This document shows positions 6,871 through 13,974 of a stretch of DNA of 24,823 nt, one piece after another; position 1 is the first letter of the stretch, and each line of letters begins with the position of its first letter. The notes below the pieces were generated by a model. The model made no database searches. It saw nothing but the letters and a program-made list of their open reading frames with translations, and had not been told where the DNA came from. Origin of the DNA: an uncultured Lachnospiraceae bacterium (GTDB taxonomy: Bacteria; Bacillota; Clostridia; Lachnospirales; Lachnospiraceae); NCBI GenBank assembly GCA_910585905.1, contig CAJUID010000042.1, forward strand, positions 1 to 24,823, written 5' to 3'. The translations under genes and the position numbers were made by a program.

Positions 6871-8244
6871 ATGGATATAGAAAATTTCAAGAAGTTAGTA
6901 AAAAAGCATGAGCCAGGCCATTCCTCTTTTGTAAAAAATGCCCTGATTGGGGAAAGGTATTACCGGGATGACTCAGATATTATTTATACGGATAAGAAAG
7001 AGGATGAAGAAGGAAATATGATGCGCAATGCGGATAATAAGATACCACGGAATTTTCATGGGCTTATTGTAAACCAAAAGGCTGCCTATTCGTTTACGGT
7101 CCCTCCAGTATTTGATATAGGGGAAGAGTCTTGTAATGGACGCATTAAGGAAATGCTGGGTGATGAATATGTAAAAAATTGTATGGAGTTATGTGTAAAT
7201 GCGGCCAATACTTCTATTGCCTGGGTACATTACTGGGACAGCGGAGAAGGGTTCGAATGGGCGGTGTTAGATAGCAAGCAGATAGTGCCAATATGGGATA
7301 ACTCCCTTAAGCGGAAACTGGTGGGCGCGTTGCGTATATATGATGAACTAGATGGGAACACTGGGGAAAATTATACAGTGTATGAGTATTGGACAGACGT
7401 AGAATGTGTTGCATACAGAAGGAGGTCAGCAGATACTATTGAGGAAGGTATCGGCTATTATGAAATGTTCCAAGATATGGAAGAGGGGGAAATGACAGCA
7501 TCATACAGGCATGATTGGAAGGATGTGCCGTTCATCCCGTTTCATAACAATAATATCCATACGGATGACCTAAAGAACATAAAAAAACTGATTGATGTAT
7601 ATGACAAAGTTTACAGCGGGTTTATCAATGACCTGGACGATGTGCAGGAAATCATATTAGTGCTTTCCGGGTATGGCGGCACGGAGTTAAACGGTTTCCT
7701 GCAGGACTTAAAGAAATATAAGACAATCAAGCTGGATGATGATGAAGAAAACGCAGGGGTCAGTACGCTTGGCATTGAAATACCGGTTGAAGCCCGAAAG
7801 ACCGTTTTAGATATAACAAGGAAAGCGATATTCGAGCAGGGGCAGGGATTTGACCCACAGCCGGAGAGCTTTGGCAACCAGTCAGGCGAGGCCCTTAAGT
7901 TCATGTATTCTCTTTTAGAGATGAAAGTTGGGTTGATGGAGACAGAATTTCGGCTAGGGTTTGCGAAGTTGGTACGTGCCATATGCCGCTGCGGTAATAT
8001 GGCTTGCAGCGTCATAAATCAGACGTGGACAAGGACCAGGATAAAAAACGACACAGAGTTATCTGAGATTTGTAAAAATTCACTTGGGGTTATCAGCCGG
8101 AAAACGATCTTGGCGAACCATCCGTTTGTGGAGAATGTGCAGGAAGAATTGAAGCGCCTAGAAGAGGAAGAAAAGGAGCAAGATAGTTACCAGAATGCAT
8201 TTCCAAAGGTGGAAGATGATAGCAGCAGTGGGGATGAAGCATGA
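6871..8244 (+). CDS. Portal protein, SPP1 gp6-like
   Basis: The 457-residue protein fits the SPP1-gp6-like portal family: KIPRNFHGLIVNQKAAYSFT near residue 55, a YDKVYSGFINDLDDVQEIIL region near residue 242, and the diagnostic FGNQSGEALKFMYS segment near residue 332. Twelve copies would form the ring at one capsid vertex through which terL pumps DNA. ATG 6871 comes 12 bases after terL, with AGAGG upstream. The acidic C-terminal tail overlaps the MuF gene by ATGA. Confidence 0.95.
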   Translation: MDIENFKKLVKKHEPGHSSFVKNALIGERYYRDDSDIIYTDKKEDEEGNMMRNADNKIPRNFHGLIVNQKAAYSFTVPPVFDIGEESCNGRIKEMLGDEYVKNCMELCVNAANTSIAWVHYWDSGEGFEWAVLDSKQIVPIWDNSLKRKLVGALRIYDELDGNTGENYTVYEYWTDVECVAYRRRSADTIEEGIGYYEMFQDMEEGEMTASYRHDWKDVPFIPFHNNNIHTDDLKNIKKLIDVYDKVYSGFINDLDDVQEIILVLSGYGGTELNGFLQDLKKYKTIKLDDDEENAGVSTLGIEIPVEARKTVLDITRKAIFEQGQGFDPQPESFGNQSGEALKFMYSLLEMKVGLMETEFRLGFAKLVRAICRCGNMACSVINQTWTRTRIKNDTELSEICKNSLGVISRKTILANHPFVENVQEELKRLEEEEKEQDSYQNAFPKVEDDSSSGDEA

Positions 8245-9884
8245 AGAACGCAGAATATTGGGGGGAGCGGTTCAAGGCACTGGAGGATAAGCAGTATAGG
8301 AGAACCGAAGGGTACATAAAGGACATAGAATGTCAATTTAAGATGGCAAAGAACAGTATTGCGGCAGACATAGAAAAGTGGTACTACAGGCTTGCAGAAA
8401 ACAATGATATTTCTTTTTATGAAGCGAAAAAGCTATTATCTAAAGATGAATTGGAAGAATTTCATTGGACGGTTGAAGAGTACATAAAATATGGGAAAGA
8501 AAATGCTATCAACCAAAAGTGGATAAAACAGCTTGAGAATGCATCCGCAAAAGTACATATTAGCCGATTGGAAGCCATAAAGATGCAGGTGCAGCAGGAG
8601 TCGGAAAAATTATATCAGGAATATTATGGGGGTGTAACGGATTTTTTAGGGGAGTCCTATGCGGACAGGTATTACCAGGCAGCATATGAGATAGCAAAAG
8701 GAAGCAGTGTGGGGCACAACCTTGCATCCATAGACAGGAACAGGATAGAAATAGTGTTAAAGCAGCCTTGGGCGCAGGATGGGAAAAGCTTTTCAGACAG
8801 GATATGGGAGGATAAGGATAAACTGGTGAACACGCTCCATACGGAACTGTCCCAGAATATCATCCGGGGGGAAGACCCATATAAGGCGGTGGAAATGGTC
8901 AGTAAGAAGCTGCAGGCCAGCCGGAACCGTGCCGCTACCCTTGTTTATACAGAGTGTGCCGCCATTGCTTCAAAAGCAACTAAGGATTGTTTTAACGGGC
9001 TGGATGTGGAAGAATATAAAATTGTTGCGACACTGGACAGCCATACATCTGATATATGCCAGTCTATGGACGGAAAAAAGTTTAAGACAAAGGATTATAA
9101 ACCTGGCCTTACGGCGCCGCCGTTCCATTGCAATTGTAGGAGTGTTGCTTGCCCAAGTTTCGATGATGAATTTACAGAGGGGTGGAAGCGGGCGGCAAGG
9201 GGCATGGATGGGAAAACATGTTATGTCCCAGCAGATATGAAATATGGGGAATGGAAGGAAAAATATGTTGCTAAGCAGCAGAAAGAAACCGGAAGTGACA
9301 GAACAGCCAAAAAAGGAGATTTTCTTTTCCGTAGTAATGTACCAGGAGAAAATATCACAAAAGAAAAACTGGCTGTTATGGATGTTATAGCAAGACTTCC
9401 AGTGAAAGTGCAGGATGCAATGAATGAAGGGACCATTATTGACATTGGGAAAAATGGTTCTAGCCAGTATGACTATGGCCATGATATACTATACATAGCA
9501 AAAGGGGCTGAAAAGGAAGAGGTCATCCATGAGATTGGGCATATGGTCGAAAACAAGATGATGGATCCGGATAAGATAGTGCAGCTGAAAAGGAAAATAA
9601 TCGGCAGTGTCTATTTGGAAGATATCATAAGGGATACATTTTACAATGCAGCAGGGGAGCCAGTACAATTGTTCTATATCAGGAATAAAAATCTGCTTTC
9701 TGATTATCAAGGAAGGATATATGCATATGAAGTATTGAAAGCGTTCGATAAGGATGGGGAGTTCCGATATGATTTATTATGGGAATTTATTTCGGAGGCA
9801 TTTCGGGAATATATCATAAACCCTGATTCCCTAAAAGAAAAAAACAGTGAACTATTCAACTACATGCGGGAGGTGGTATCATGA
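8241..9884 (+). CDS. MuF head protein fused to a C-terminal zincin-like metalloprotease
   Basis: The 547-residue protein has an N-terminal helical region and a MuF domain (about residues 225-307) with ATLVYTECAAIA, LDSHTSDICQSMDGK, and PPFHCNCRS. MuF proteins sit near the portal and can be injected with the DNA. After about residue 350 a new domain starts; it contains VIHEIGH (HExxH at 430-434) and, 81 residues later, EFISEAFREYI (515-525). HExxH plus a downstream EFxxEAFR is the layout of anthrax lethal factor-like metallopeptidases, where the Glu (here Glu515) is the third zinc ligand. MuF proteins with variable C-terminal enzymes are known as polymorphic-toxin carriers. Substrate is unknown. 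Stop overlaps the next gene (ATGA). Confidence 0.9.
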   Translation: MKNAEYWGERFKALEDKQYRRTEGYIKDIECQFKMAKNSIAADIEKWYYRLAENNDISFYEAKKLLSKDELEEFHWTVEEYIKYGKENAINQKWIKQLENASAKVHISRLEAIKMQVQQESEKLYQEYYGGVTDFLGESYADRYYQAAYEIAKGSSVGHNLASIDRNRIEIVLKQPWAQDGKSFSDRIWEDKDKLVNTLHTELSQNIIRGEDPYKAVEMVSKKLQASRNRAATLVYTECAAIASKATKDCFNGLDVEEYKIVATLDSHTSDICQSMDGKKFKTKDYKPGLTAPPFHCNCRSVACPSFDDEFTEGWKRAARGMDGKTCYVPADMKYGEWKEKYVAKQQKETGSDRTAKKGDFLFRSNVPGENITKEKLAVMDVIARLPVKVQDAMNEGTIIDIGKNGSSQYDYGHDILYIAKGAEKEEVIHEIGHMVENKMMDPDKIVQLKRKIIGSVYLEDIIRDTFYNAAGEPVQLFYIRNKNLLSDYQGRIYAYEVLKAFDKDGEFRYDLLWEFISEAFREYIINPDSLKEKNSELFNYMREVVS

Positions 9885-10075
9885 CGCAAAAGGAAAAATT
9901 TTTAGGTATCAGCACATATGAGGAATTTGATAAAAGGAGAGATGAATTTAGGGGGTTATCTATAAAAGACCAAGAAATACGGGCACATGCTGCCGCCATT
10001 TTTCCTAAAGTGTCAGATTCCAAGGAGGAACTATATAAAAATCCGGTAGGGAGTGGAAAAAAGCTATGGGAATGA
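9881..10075 (+). CDS. Small protein coupled to the MuF-metalloprotease gene
   Basis: The 64-residue protein starts by ATGA overlap with the MuF gene, with GGGAGGTGG before it. It is charged and soluble: an N-terminal KFLGISTYEEFDKRRDEFRG motif, then a helical AHAAAIFPK region, and SKEELYKNP near the end. I have an impression of similar small ORFs in other Clostridia phages but cannot assign a family. Its position right behind a possible toxin domain makes an immunity or packaging-partner role conceivable; this is inference only. A conserved head protein unrelated to the protease is equally possible. Confidence 0.7.
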   Translation: MTQKEKFLGISTYEEFDKRRDEFRGLSIKDQEIRAHAAAIFPKVSDSKEELYKNPVGSGKKLWE

Positions 10076-10122
10076 TAGAAAATATAACAATAAATAAGAT
10101 ATGGATTTCAAAGGAAAGTTAA
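10072..10122 (+). other. Possible 16-residue coupled mini-ORF
   Basis: ATG 10072 overlaps the preceding TGA (ATGA) and opens a frame of 16 residues, MIENITINKIWISKES, ending at TAA 10120-10122. The coupling resembles that of neighbouring genes, but there is no recognisable family. It may be the stub of a lost gene, such as one exchanged with the MuF C-terminal cassette, or chance. Confidence 0.25.
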
Positions 10123-10153
10123 GGTTGGAGGGGACACTATTATTTTGCAAAAA

Positions 10154-10181
10154 GCATCTAGATTCGTCTAGGTGTTTTTTT
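10154..10181 (+). terminator. Intrinsic terminator after the MuF cassette
   Basis: GCATCTAGA, a TTCG tetraloop (10163-10166) and TCTAGGTGT form a stem with two G-U pairs, followed by T7 (10175-10181). Upstream A residues extend the stem with the T-run, so the hairpin is partly bidirectional. It ends the packaging/MuF block. Confidence 0.85.
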
Positions 10182-10241
10182 ATGCTTATTTTTAAGTTAC
10201 ACAGTTAGAGGGGGGATGCTGGTTTCAATATTTTATTATGG

Positions 10242-10265
10242 GACGTATCGTGATACGTCTTTTTT
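10242..10265 (+). terminator. Second intrinsic terminator before the scaffold leader
   Basis: GACGTAT (10242-10248), loop CGTG, and ATACGTC (10253-10259) form a perfect 7-bp stem followed by six T. It is the second terminator within 90 bases. The 60 bases between the two hold an A/T-rich stretch (TATTTTATTAT, 10230-10240) that could be a -10 region, but I see no convincing -35. Confidence 0.85.
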
Positions 10266-10366
10266 CTATGTCCGTAATGACGTTAAACTAACTACTCTGC
10301 CCAGAGAATAAACGGGTGAATCCCAAACCCGGAGAGCGGGAATAAAAATCTATGGAGGGAAACAAG
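10266..10366 (+). ncRNA. Structured leader RNA of the GP20 scaffold gene
   Basis: This 100-base leader has compensating GC-rich elements. CTCT (10295-10298) pairs with AGAG (10303-10306). CGGGT (10313-10317) pairs with ACCCG (10327-10331). TCCC in that loop (10321-10324) can pair with GGGA (10338-10341), a pseudoknot. Alternatively CCCG (10328-10331) can pair with CGGG (10337-10340). I recall candidate cis-regulatory motifs named GP20-a and GP20-b reported upstream of phage GP20 genes; the gene that follows is a GP20 gene, so this may be an instance. That match is from memory and not verified. The ribosome site GGAGGG (10354-10359) lies after the structure. Confidence 0.55.
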
Positions 10367-10996
10367 ATGGAATGGTTGGAAAAATTGTTGGAAGAGGCAA
10401 CAGGAACAGATGGGAAGGTTAATACCGCTGCATTTATGGCAGCAGCTAGGAAAGAGTTCCCAAACCATGCAGTACCAAAATCTGACTTTAATACAGTAAG
10501 TGCAGCCAAGAAAAAGTTGGAGGAAGATATCAAGGCTAGGGATAAGCAGCTTGAGGACCTCGAAAAAGAAAATAGCGACGCGGAGGAACTGCAGAAACAG
10601 ATTAAGACCTTGCAGGAGCAGAATAAGGCGGCACAGAAGAAATACGATGCTGACATGAAGGATTTAAAGTTGGCCAATGCGATTAAGGTTGCTTTGTCCG
10701 GGAAGGCACAGGACGAAGAAATCGTTGCAGGGCTGATTGACAAAGAGAAGCTCTTGCTTGGTGAGGATGGAAAGGTCACGGGGCTTGAGGAGCAGGTGAA
10801 AGCACTTAGGGAAAGCAAAGCATTCCTTTTTAAGGAAGAGGGAAGGCAGAGGTACAACCCGAATGGTGGGAATGACAGCAGTAGGGACAACCCATTTGCA
10901 AAGGAAACATTTAATTTGACAAGGCAGGGCGAGATTTTGAGGGACAACCCAGAGCAGGCAAGGGCATTGGCGGCCGCTGCAGGAGTCAAGAATTAA
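10367..10996 (+). CDS. Phage minor structural protein GP20 (capsid scaffold)
   Basis: The 209-residue protein fits the GP20 scaffold family: an N-terminal globular start, a long charged coiled coil (about residues 42-104: KKLEEDIKARDKQLEDLEKE and similar heptads), AIKVALSGKAQDEEIVAGLI, and a C-terminal part ending with FNLTRQGEI and an Ala-rich tail. Scaffold proteins fill the procapsid core and guide capsid assembly. I chose ATG 10367, seven bases after GGAGGG; ATG 10352 contains that ribosome site and is less likely. It directly precedes the major capsid gene, as expected. No prohead protease gene is visible nearby. Confidence 0.9.
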   Translation: MEWLEKLLEEATGTDGKVNTAAFMAAARKEFPNHAVPKSDFNTVSAAKKKLEEDIKARDKQLEDLEKENSDAEELQKQIKTLQEQNKAAQKKYDADMKDLKLANAIKVALSGKAQDEEIVAGLIDKEKLLLGEDGKVTGLEEQVKALRESKAFLFKEEGRQRYNPNGGNDSSRDNPFAKETFNLTRQGEILRDNPEQARALAAAAGVKN

Positions 10997-11014
10997 GAAA
11001 GGTAGGGATAGAGG

Positions 11015-12016
11015 ATGCCAGCAACAAAAATAGCAGATGTAATTGTACCAGAGCTTTTTAATCCATATGTCATTAATAGGACAATGGAACTGTCAGCACT
11101 GGTGCAGAGTGGGATTATCGTAAACAGCCCGGAATTTGACCGCCTGGCGAGCGAGGCGGCACGGACGCATAATATGCCGTTTTTTGAAGATTTGACAGGG
11201 GATTCTGAGTCAACACTTGAAGATGTCGAGATGACACCAGCAAAAATTGGCTCCAACAAGGATGTGTCCACTACTTTGCTGCGGCAAAAAATGTGGGCTG
11301 CCACGAACCTTGCTGCAGCACTGGCCGGGTCAGACCCGATGAAGGCGATCGGGGACCTTACTGCTGGATTCTGGGCGAGGGACATGCAAAAGGAACTGAT
11401 TGCGCTCCTTGCAGGGATATTCGGTACATACACGCCATCCGGCGGCACGGAGACTACACCGATGCAAGACCATATTTTAGATATTACGAAACAGAGCTCG
11501 GCAGCGGCAAAGAACATAAGCGCTTCCGCATTCATTGATGCGTGCCAGCTAATGGGGGATGCACAGGGGCTTCTTACGGATGTTGTAATGCACAGTGCAA
11601 CCAAGGCATACCTAAAAAAGAATAACCTGATCCAGACAGAGAGGGATTCCACAAATGTAGAATTTGACATATACCAGGGAAGGCGGGTTACGGTAGACGA
11701 TGGCTGTCCGGTAGATAAGGATGGCACCTATACAACGTACTTGTTCAGCCAGGGAGCGGTTGCGCTTGGCAATGGGAACCCAGTCGGGCATGTTGCGACG
11801 GAGACTGACCGTGACAAGAAAACGGGTGGTGGCGTTGATTTCCTCATTAACAGGAAAGCGTACATCCTGCATATGCGTGGGGTTGCTTATACTGGGGAAG
11901 TTAGGGAACATGTGGAGACACCAACAAGGGAAGAACTAAAGCTTGCAGAGAACTGGAATCCAGTGTATGAGCCAAAGCAGTTACGTGTGGTAGCACTGAA
12001 ACATAAGATTGGGTAG
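11015..12016 (+). CDS. Major capsid protein, HK97-fold type
   Basis: The 333-residue protein is in the expected place after the scaffold and matches Clostridia-phage major coat proteins: an N-terminal PATKIADVIVPELFNPYVIN start, then NSPEFDRLASEAAR, a PFFEDLTGDSES loop, a central WAATNLAAALAGSDPMKAI helix region, VVMHSATKAYLKK, and a C-terminal EVREHVETPTREEL end. The fold assignment rests on family resemblance. Hundreds of copies build the icosahedral shell. ATG 11015 follows GGTAGGGATAGAGG. Codons are strongly G/C-biased at third positions relative to flanking small genes, as is usual for highly expressed proteins. Confidence 0.9.
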   Translation: MPATKIADVIVPELFNPYVINRTMELSALVQSGIIVNSPEFDRLASEAARTHNMPFFEDLTGDSESTLEDVEMTPAKIGSNKDVSTTLLRQKMWAATNLAAALAGSDPMKAIGDLTAGFWARDMQKELIALLAGIFGTYTPSGGTETTPMQDHILDITKQSSAAAKNISASAFIDACQLMGDAQGLLTDVVMHSATKAYLKKNNLIQTERDSTNVEFDIYQGRRVTVDDGCPVDKDGTYTTYLFSQGAVALGNGNPVGHVATETDRDKKTGGGVDFLINRKAYILHMRGVAYTGEVREHVETPTREELKLAENWNPVYEPKQLRVVALKHKIG

Positions 12017-12028
12017 GGGGGTGTCGGG

Positions 12029-12373
12029 GTGGTCACTCCAGACCAGGTCAAAAAAGAAAAGGATCTGCTTGGGATTGCAGATAGCCAGGATGATGCTTTC
12101 GTGCAGTTTGCCTTAGAATGTGCAGAGGAAACCATATTGAATTATTGCAATATCAAGGAAGTACCAGAGGGGCTGCATTTGGCTATGTACCGGATGGCAG
12201 CAGATATTTATAGGAATGAGCAGTTCGGGCAACAGGAGGCAGCAGGAAAGGTAAAGTCCATATCAGAAGGTGATACGACAGTATCTTTTGGCAACGTTGG
12301 GTCAGAATTCATAGAGGGTGTGCTAAAGGATTATGCTGCCGTACTAAGGAGATATAGGAAAGTAGTGTTCTGA
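12029..12373 (+). CDS. Head-tail connector protein (YqbG/gp6-like)
   Basis: The 114-residue protein begins at GTG 12029, after a G-rich site. Its features are VTPDQVKKEKDLLGIADSQD, an NYCNIKEVPEGL segment near residues 40-51 and a basic C-terminal RRYRKV. The helical arrangement and its position after the major capsid gene fit the small head-tail connectors that bind beneath the portal (YqbG or HK97 gp6-like). The assignment comes from position and general pattern. Confidence 0.8.
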   Translation: MVTPDQVKKEKDLLGIADSQDDAFVQFALECAEETILNYCNIKEVPEGLHLAMYRMAADIYRNEQFGQQEAAGKVKSISEGDTTVSFGNVGSEFIEGVLKDYAAVLRRYRKVVF

Positions 12374-12405
12374 CACAGGCGGGTAACAGAAATAAGGTGG
12401 AAGTC

Positions 12406-12789
12406 ATGATAAAAGCAACGGATGTGACATGGATTGTAGCCAGAAAAGCATTGGAAAATACATATGAGGGGAGGGCAACTGTTACAGAGCATAGGAAAAT
12501 AGAGGACAAGGGAACAAGGCTTATTTCTTATAAAGATGTGGTAGTGCTGGAAGACCAGCCGTGTAAGCTGTCCTTTTCTAAAATTACGAGCACAGATGGG
12601 AATGGTAAATCAGTGAAAGTTTCCCAGGTAACAAAACTGTTTATTTCTCCAGATGTCAACATAAAACCAGGCAGTAAAATTAAAGTTACCCAGAATGGGG
12701 TGACAACAGACTATACTTACAGCGGAATACCAGCAGTGTATCACACACATCAGGAATTTGTGCTTGATATATTTGGAAGGTGGGCATAG
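12406..12789 (+). CDS. Head closure / minor capsid protein (YqbH/XkdH-like)
   Basis: The 127-residue protein starts at ATG 12406, six bases after AAGGTGG; GTG 12397 would overlap that site. The sequence is beta-rich: YEGRATVTEH near residue 24, then LEDQPCKLSFSK (about 49-60), VSQVTKLFISPDVNIKPGSK, and a C-terminal HTHQEFVLDIFGRWA. This arrangement matches the PBSX/skin XkdH or YqbH type, thought to close the head pore. The stop TAG abuts the next ATG. Confidence 0.8.
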   Translation: MIKATDVTWIVARKALENTYEGRATVTEHRKIEDKGTRLISYKDVVVLEDQPCKLSFSKITSTDGNGKSVKVSQVTKLFISPDVNIKPGSKIKVTQNGVTTDYTYSGIPAVYHTHQEFVLDIFGRWA

Positions 12790-13344
12790 ATGGCAGGGCT
12801 AGGAGGTTTTGACATAAAAGGGCTGGAAAGGCTACAGAAAGACCTAAATAAGGTGAAAGAAGCACAATTAAATGAATTCCTGGAGGCTTGCACAAAAGAA
12901 CTGGCGGCAAGGCTGCTTGCTAAGATTATAAAAAGGACACCAGTAGGGGATTATGACACATATTGGACAGACAGTGACGGGACACGTATTGTGGATGACC
13001 ATAATAAACCTATTGTATTAAAGAAATCCTCAAAAAGGGGTGGGACACTTCGGAGGGGCTGGACTGCCCAGAAAGGCATTGGAGCTAGTGACCTAAATAC
13101 GGGTGGGGTATCACAGTTTATTGATTCATTGAGGGTAAACCATTTTGGTGATATCTATGTAATAGAGGTTATAAATTCGGTATATTATGCCAGTTTCGTG
13201 GAATTCGGGCATAGGACACCAGATCACAAAGGCTGGGTCAAGGGTCAATTTATGATGACAATTTCCGAACAGGAATTGGAACGGATTGCTCCGAAAGTCC
13301 TAGAAAAGAAAATAAAGGAGTTTTTAGGGGGTGTGTTTAGATAA
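12790..13344 (+). CDS. HK97 gp10-like tail completion protein (XkdI/YqbI-like)
   Basis: The 184-residue protein has the pattern of HK97 gp10 or XkdI-type proteins: GFDIKGLERLQKDLNKV at the start, IKRTPVGDYDTYW (about 47-59), KRGGTLRRGW (82-91), and VYYASFVEFGHRTPDH (127-142), the family's most recognisable motif. It sits in the usual head-tail joining order. The stop TAA at 13342-13344 overlaps the ATA that seems to begin the next gene. The AGGGGGTG near its end (13326-13333) serves that next gene. Confidence 0.88.
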   Translation: MAGLGGFDIKGLERLQKDLNKVKEAQLNEFLEACTKELAARLLAKIIKRTPVGDYDTYWTDSDGTRIVDDHNKPIVLKKSSKRGGTLRRGWTAQKGIGASDLNTGGVSQFIDSLRVNHFGDIYVIEVINSVYYASFVEFGHRTPDHKGWVKGQFMMTISEQELERIAPKVLEKKIKEFLGGVFR

Positions 13345-13760
13345 CCAATACAATCATTGCCGGAATCAGTAAAGCACTCTTTGATGAATTTGGATATGAA
13401 AATTATATGGAAGAAATACAGCAAGGCTTGAAAGAGCCTTGCTTTTTTATTTCTTCCGTTAATCCAACATTTAGGCACTATATGGGGAAAAGGTATTTAA
13501 GGCAGAGCCAGTTTGTTATCCAGTATTTTCCAGAGTCAAAGGACAATGCAAATGCAGAGTGCGATGAGGTAGCGGAACGGATGTGCTGGTGCCTTGAGGT
13601 AATCGACGCAAGCGGCGGGCTAGTCCGTGGCAGAAAAATGAAATATGAAATAGTGGACGGAGTTTTAAACTTTTTTGTGAATTATGACTGCTTTGTTTAC
13701 CAGATGGGACAGCAGGAACGCATGGAAGGCATGAAATCCAGCACAAATGTGAAAGGATAG
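13341..13760 (+). CDS. YqbJ/XkdJ-like phage protein with apparent ATA start
   Basis: The downstream part from ATG 13407 encodes 117 residues, but the frame continues upstream with convincing coding content: TNTIIAGISKALFDEFGYENY before MEEIQQGLKEPCFF, the usual N-terminus of this family. No ATG, GTG or TTG occurs in that extension before TAG 13338. The best start is ATA 13341: it overlaps the preceding TAA (ATAA, analogous to ATGA) and sits seven bases after AGGGGGTG. The full product is 139 residues. The C-terminal half contains RQSQFVIQYFPES and FFVNYDCFVYQ. Function in tail completion or attachment is inferred from position. Confidence 0.75.
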   Translation: MTNTIIAGISKALFDEFGYENYMEEIQQGLKEPCFFISSVNPTFRHYMGKRYLRQSQFVIQYFPESKDNANAECDEVAERMCWCLEVIDASGGLVRGRKMKYEIVDGVLNFFVNYDCFVYQMGQQERMEGMKSSTNVKG

Positions 13761-13769
13761 GTGATTTGA

Positions 13770-13973
13770 TTGGAGACAGCAGGCAAAGACACTGTAACTG
13801 CAAATAAAAACAAAACAGCTGAAATGCTGTTTACAAAAGAACAGTTGAAAAGATCGCAGAAATTTGCAAATAGGAAAGACCTGCTTGAAATCCTCTTGGA
13901 GGATGGGGAACAGTACCCCATTGCAAAAGTGGAACAGGTGATTACTAAATTTATGAAAGGGGATATGAAATAA
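13770..13973 (+). CDS. YqzN/YkzM-like small protein, TTG start
   Basis: The 67-residue protein is the YqzN/YkzM-like protein found just before the sheath gene in PBSX-type phages: LFTKEQLKRSQKFANRKDLL then LEDGEQYPIAKVEQVITKF and a KGD end. It starts at TTG 13770, the first possible start after an in-frame TGA, with AGGTGA (13759-13764) five bases ahead. A Lys-rich N-terminal part precedes the domain. Function is unknown. Confidence 0.8.
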   Translation: METAGKDTVTANKNKTAEMLFTKEQLKRSQKFANRKDLLEILLEDGEQYPIAKVEQVITKFMKGDMK

Positions 13974-13974
13974 G

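Noticed and set aside
10216..10311. ATG-started 31-codon frame after GAGGGGGG between the two terminators
   Set aside because: The G-run touches the ATG with no spacing, the frame runs through the second terminator and leader, and the peptide has no recognisable features.
10288..10989. Long minus-strand frame opposite the scaffold gene
   Set aside because: It mirrors the low-complexity coiled-coil codons of the scaffold gene and has no family features.
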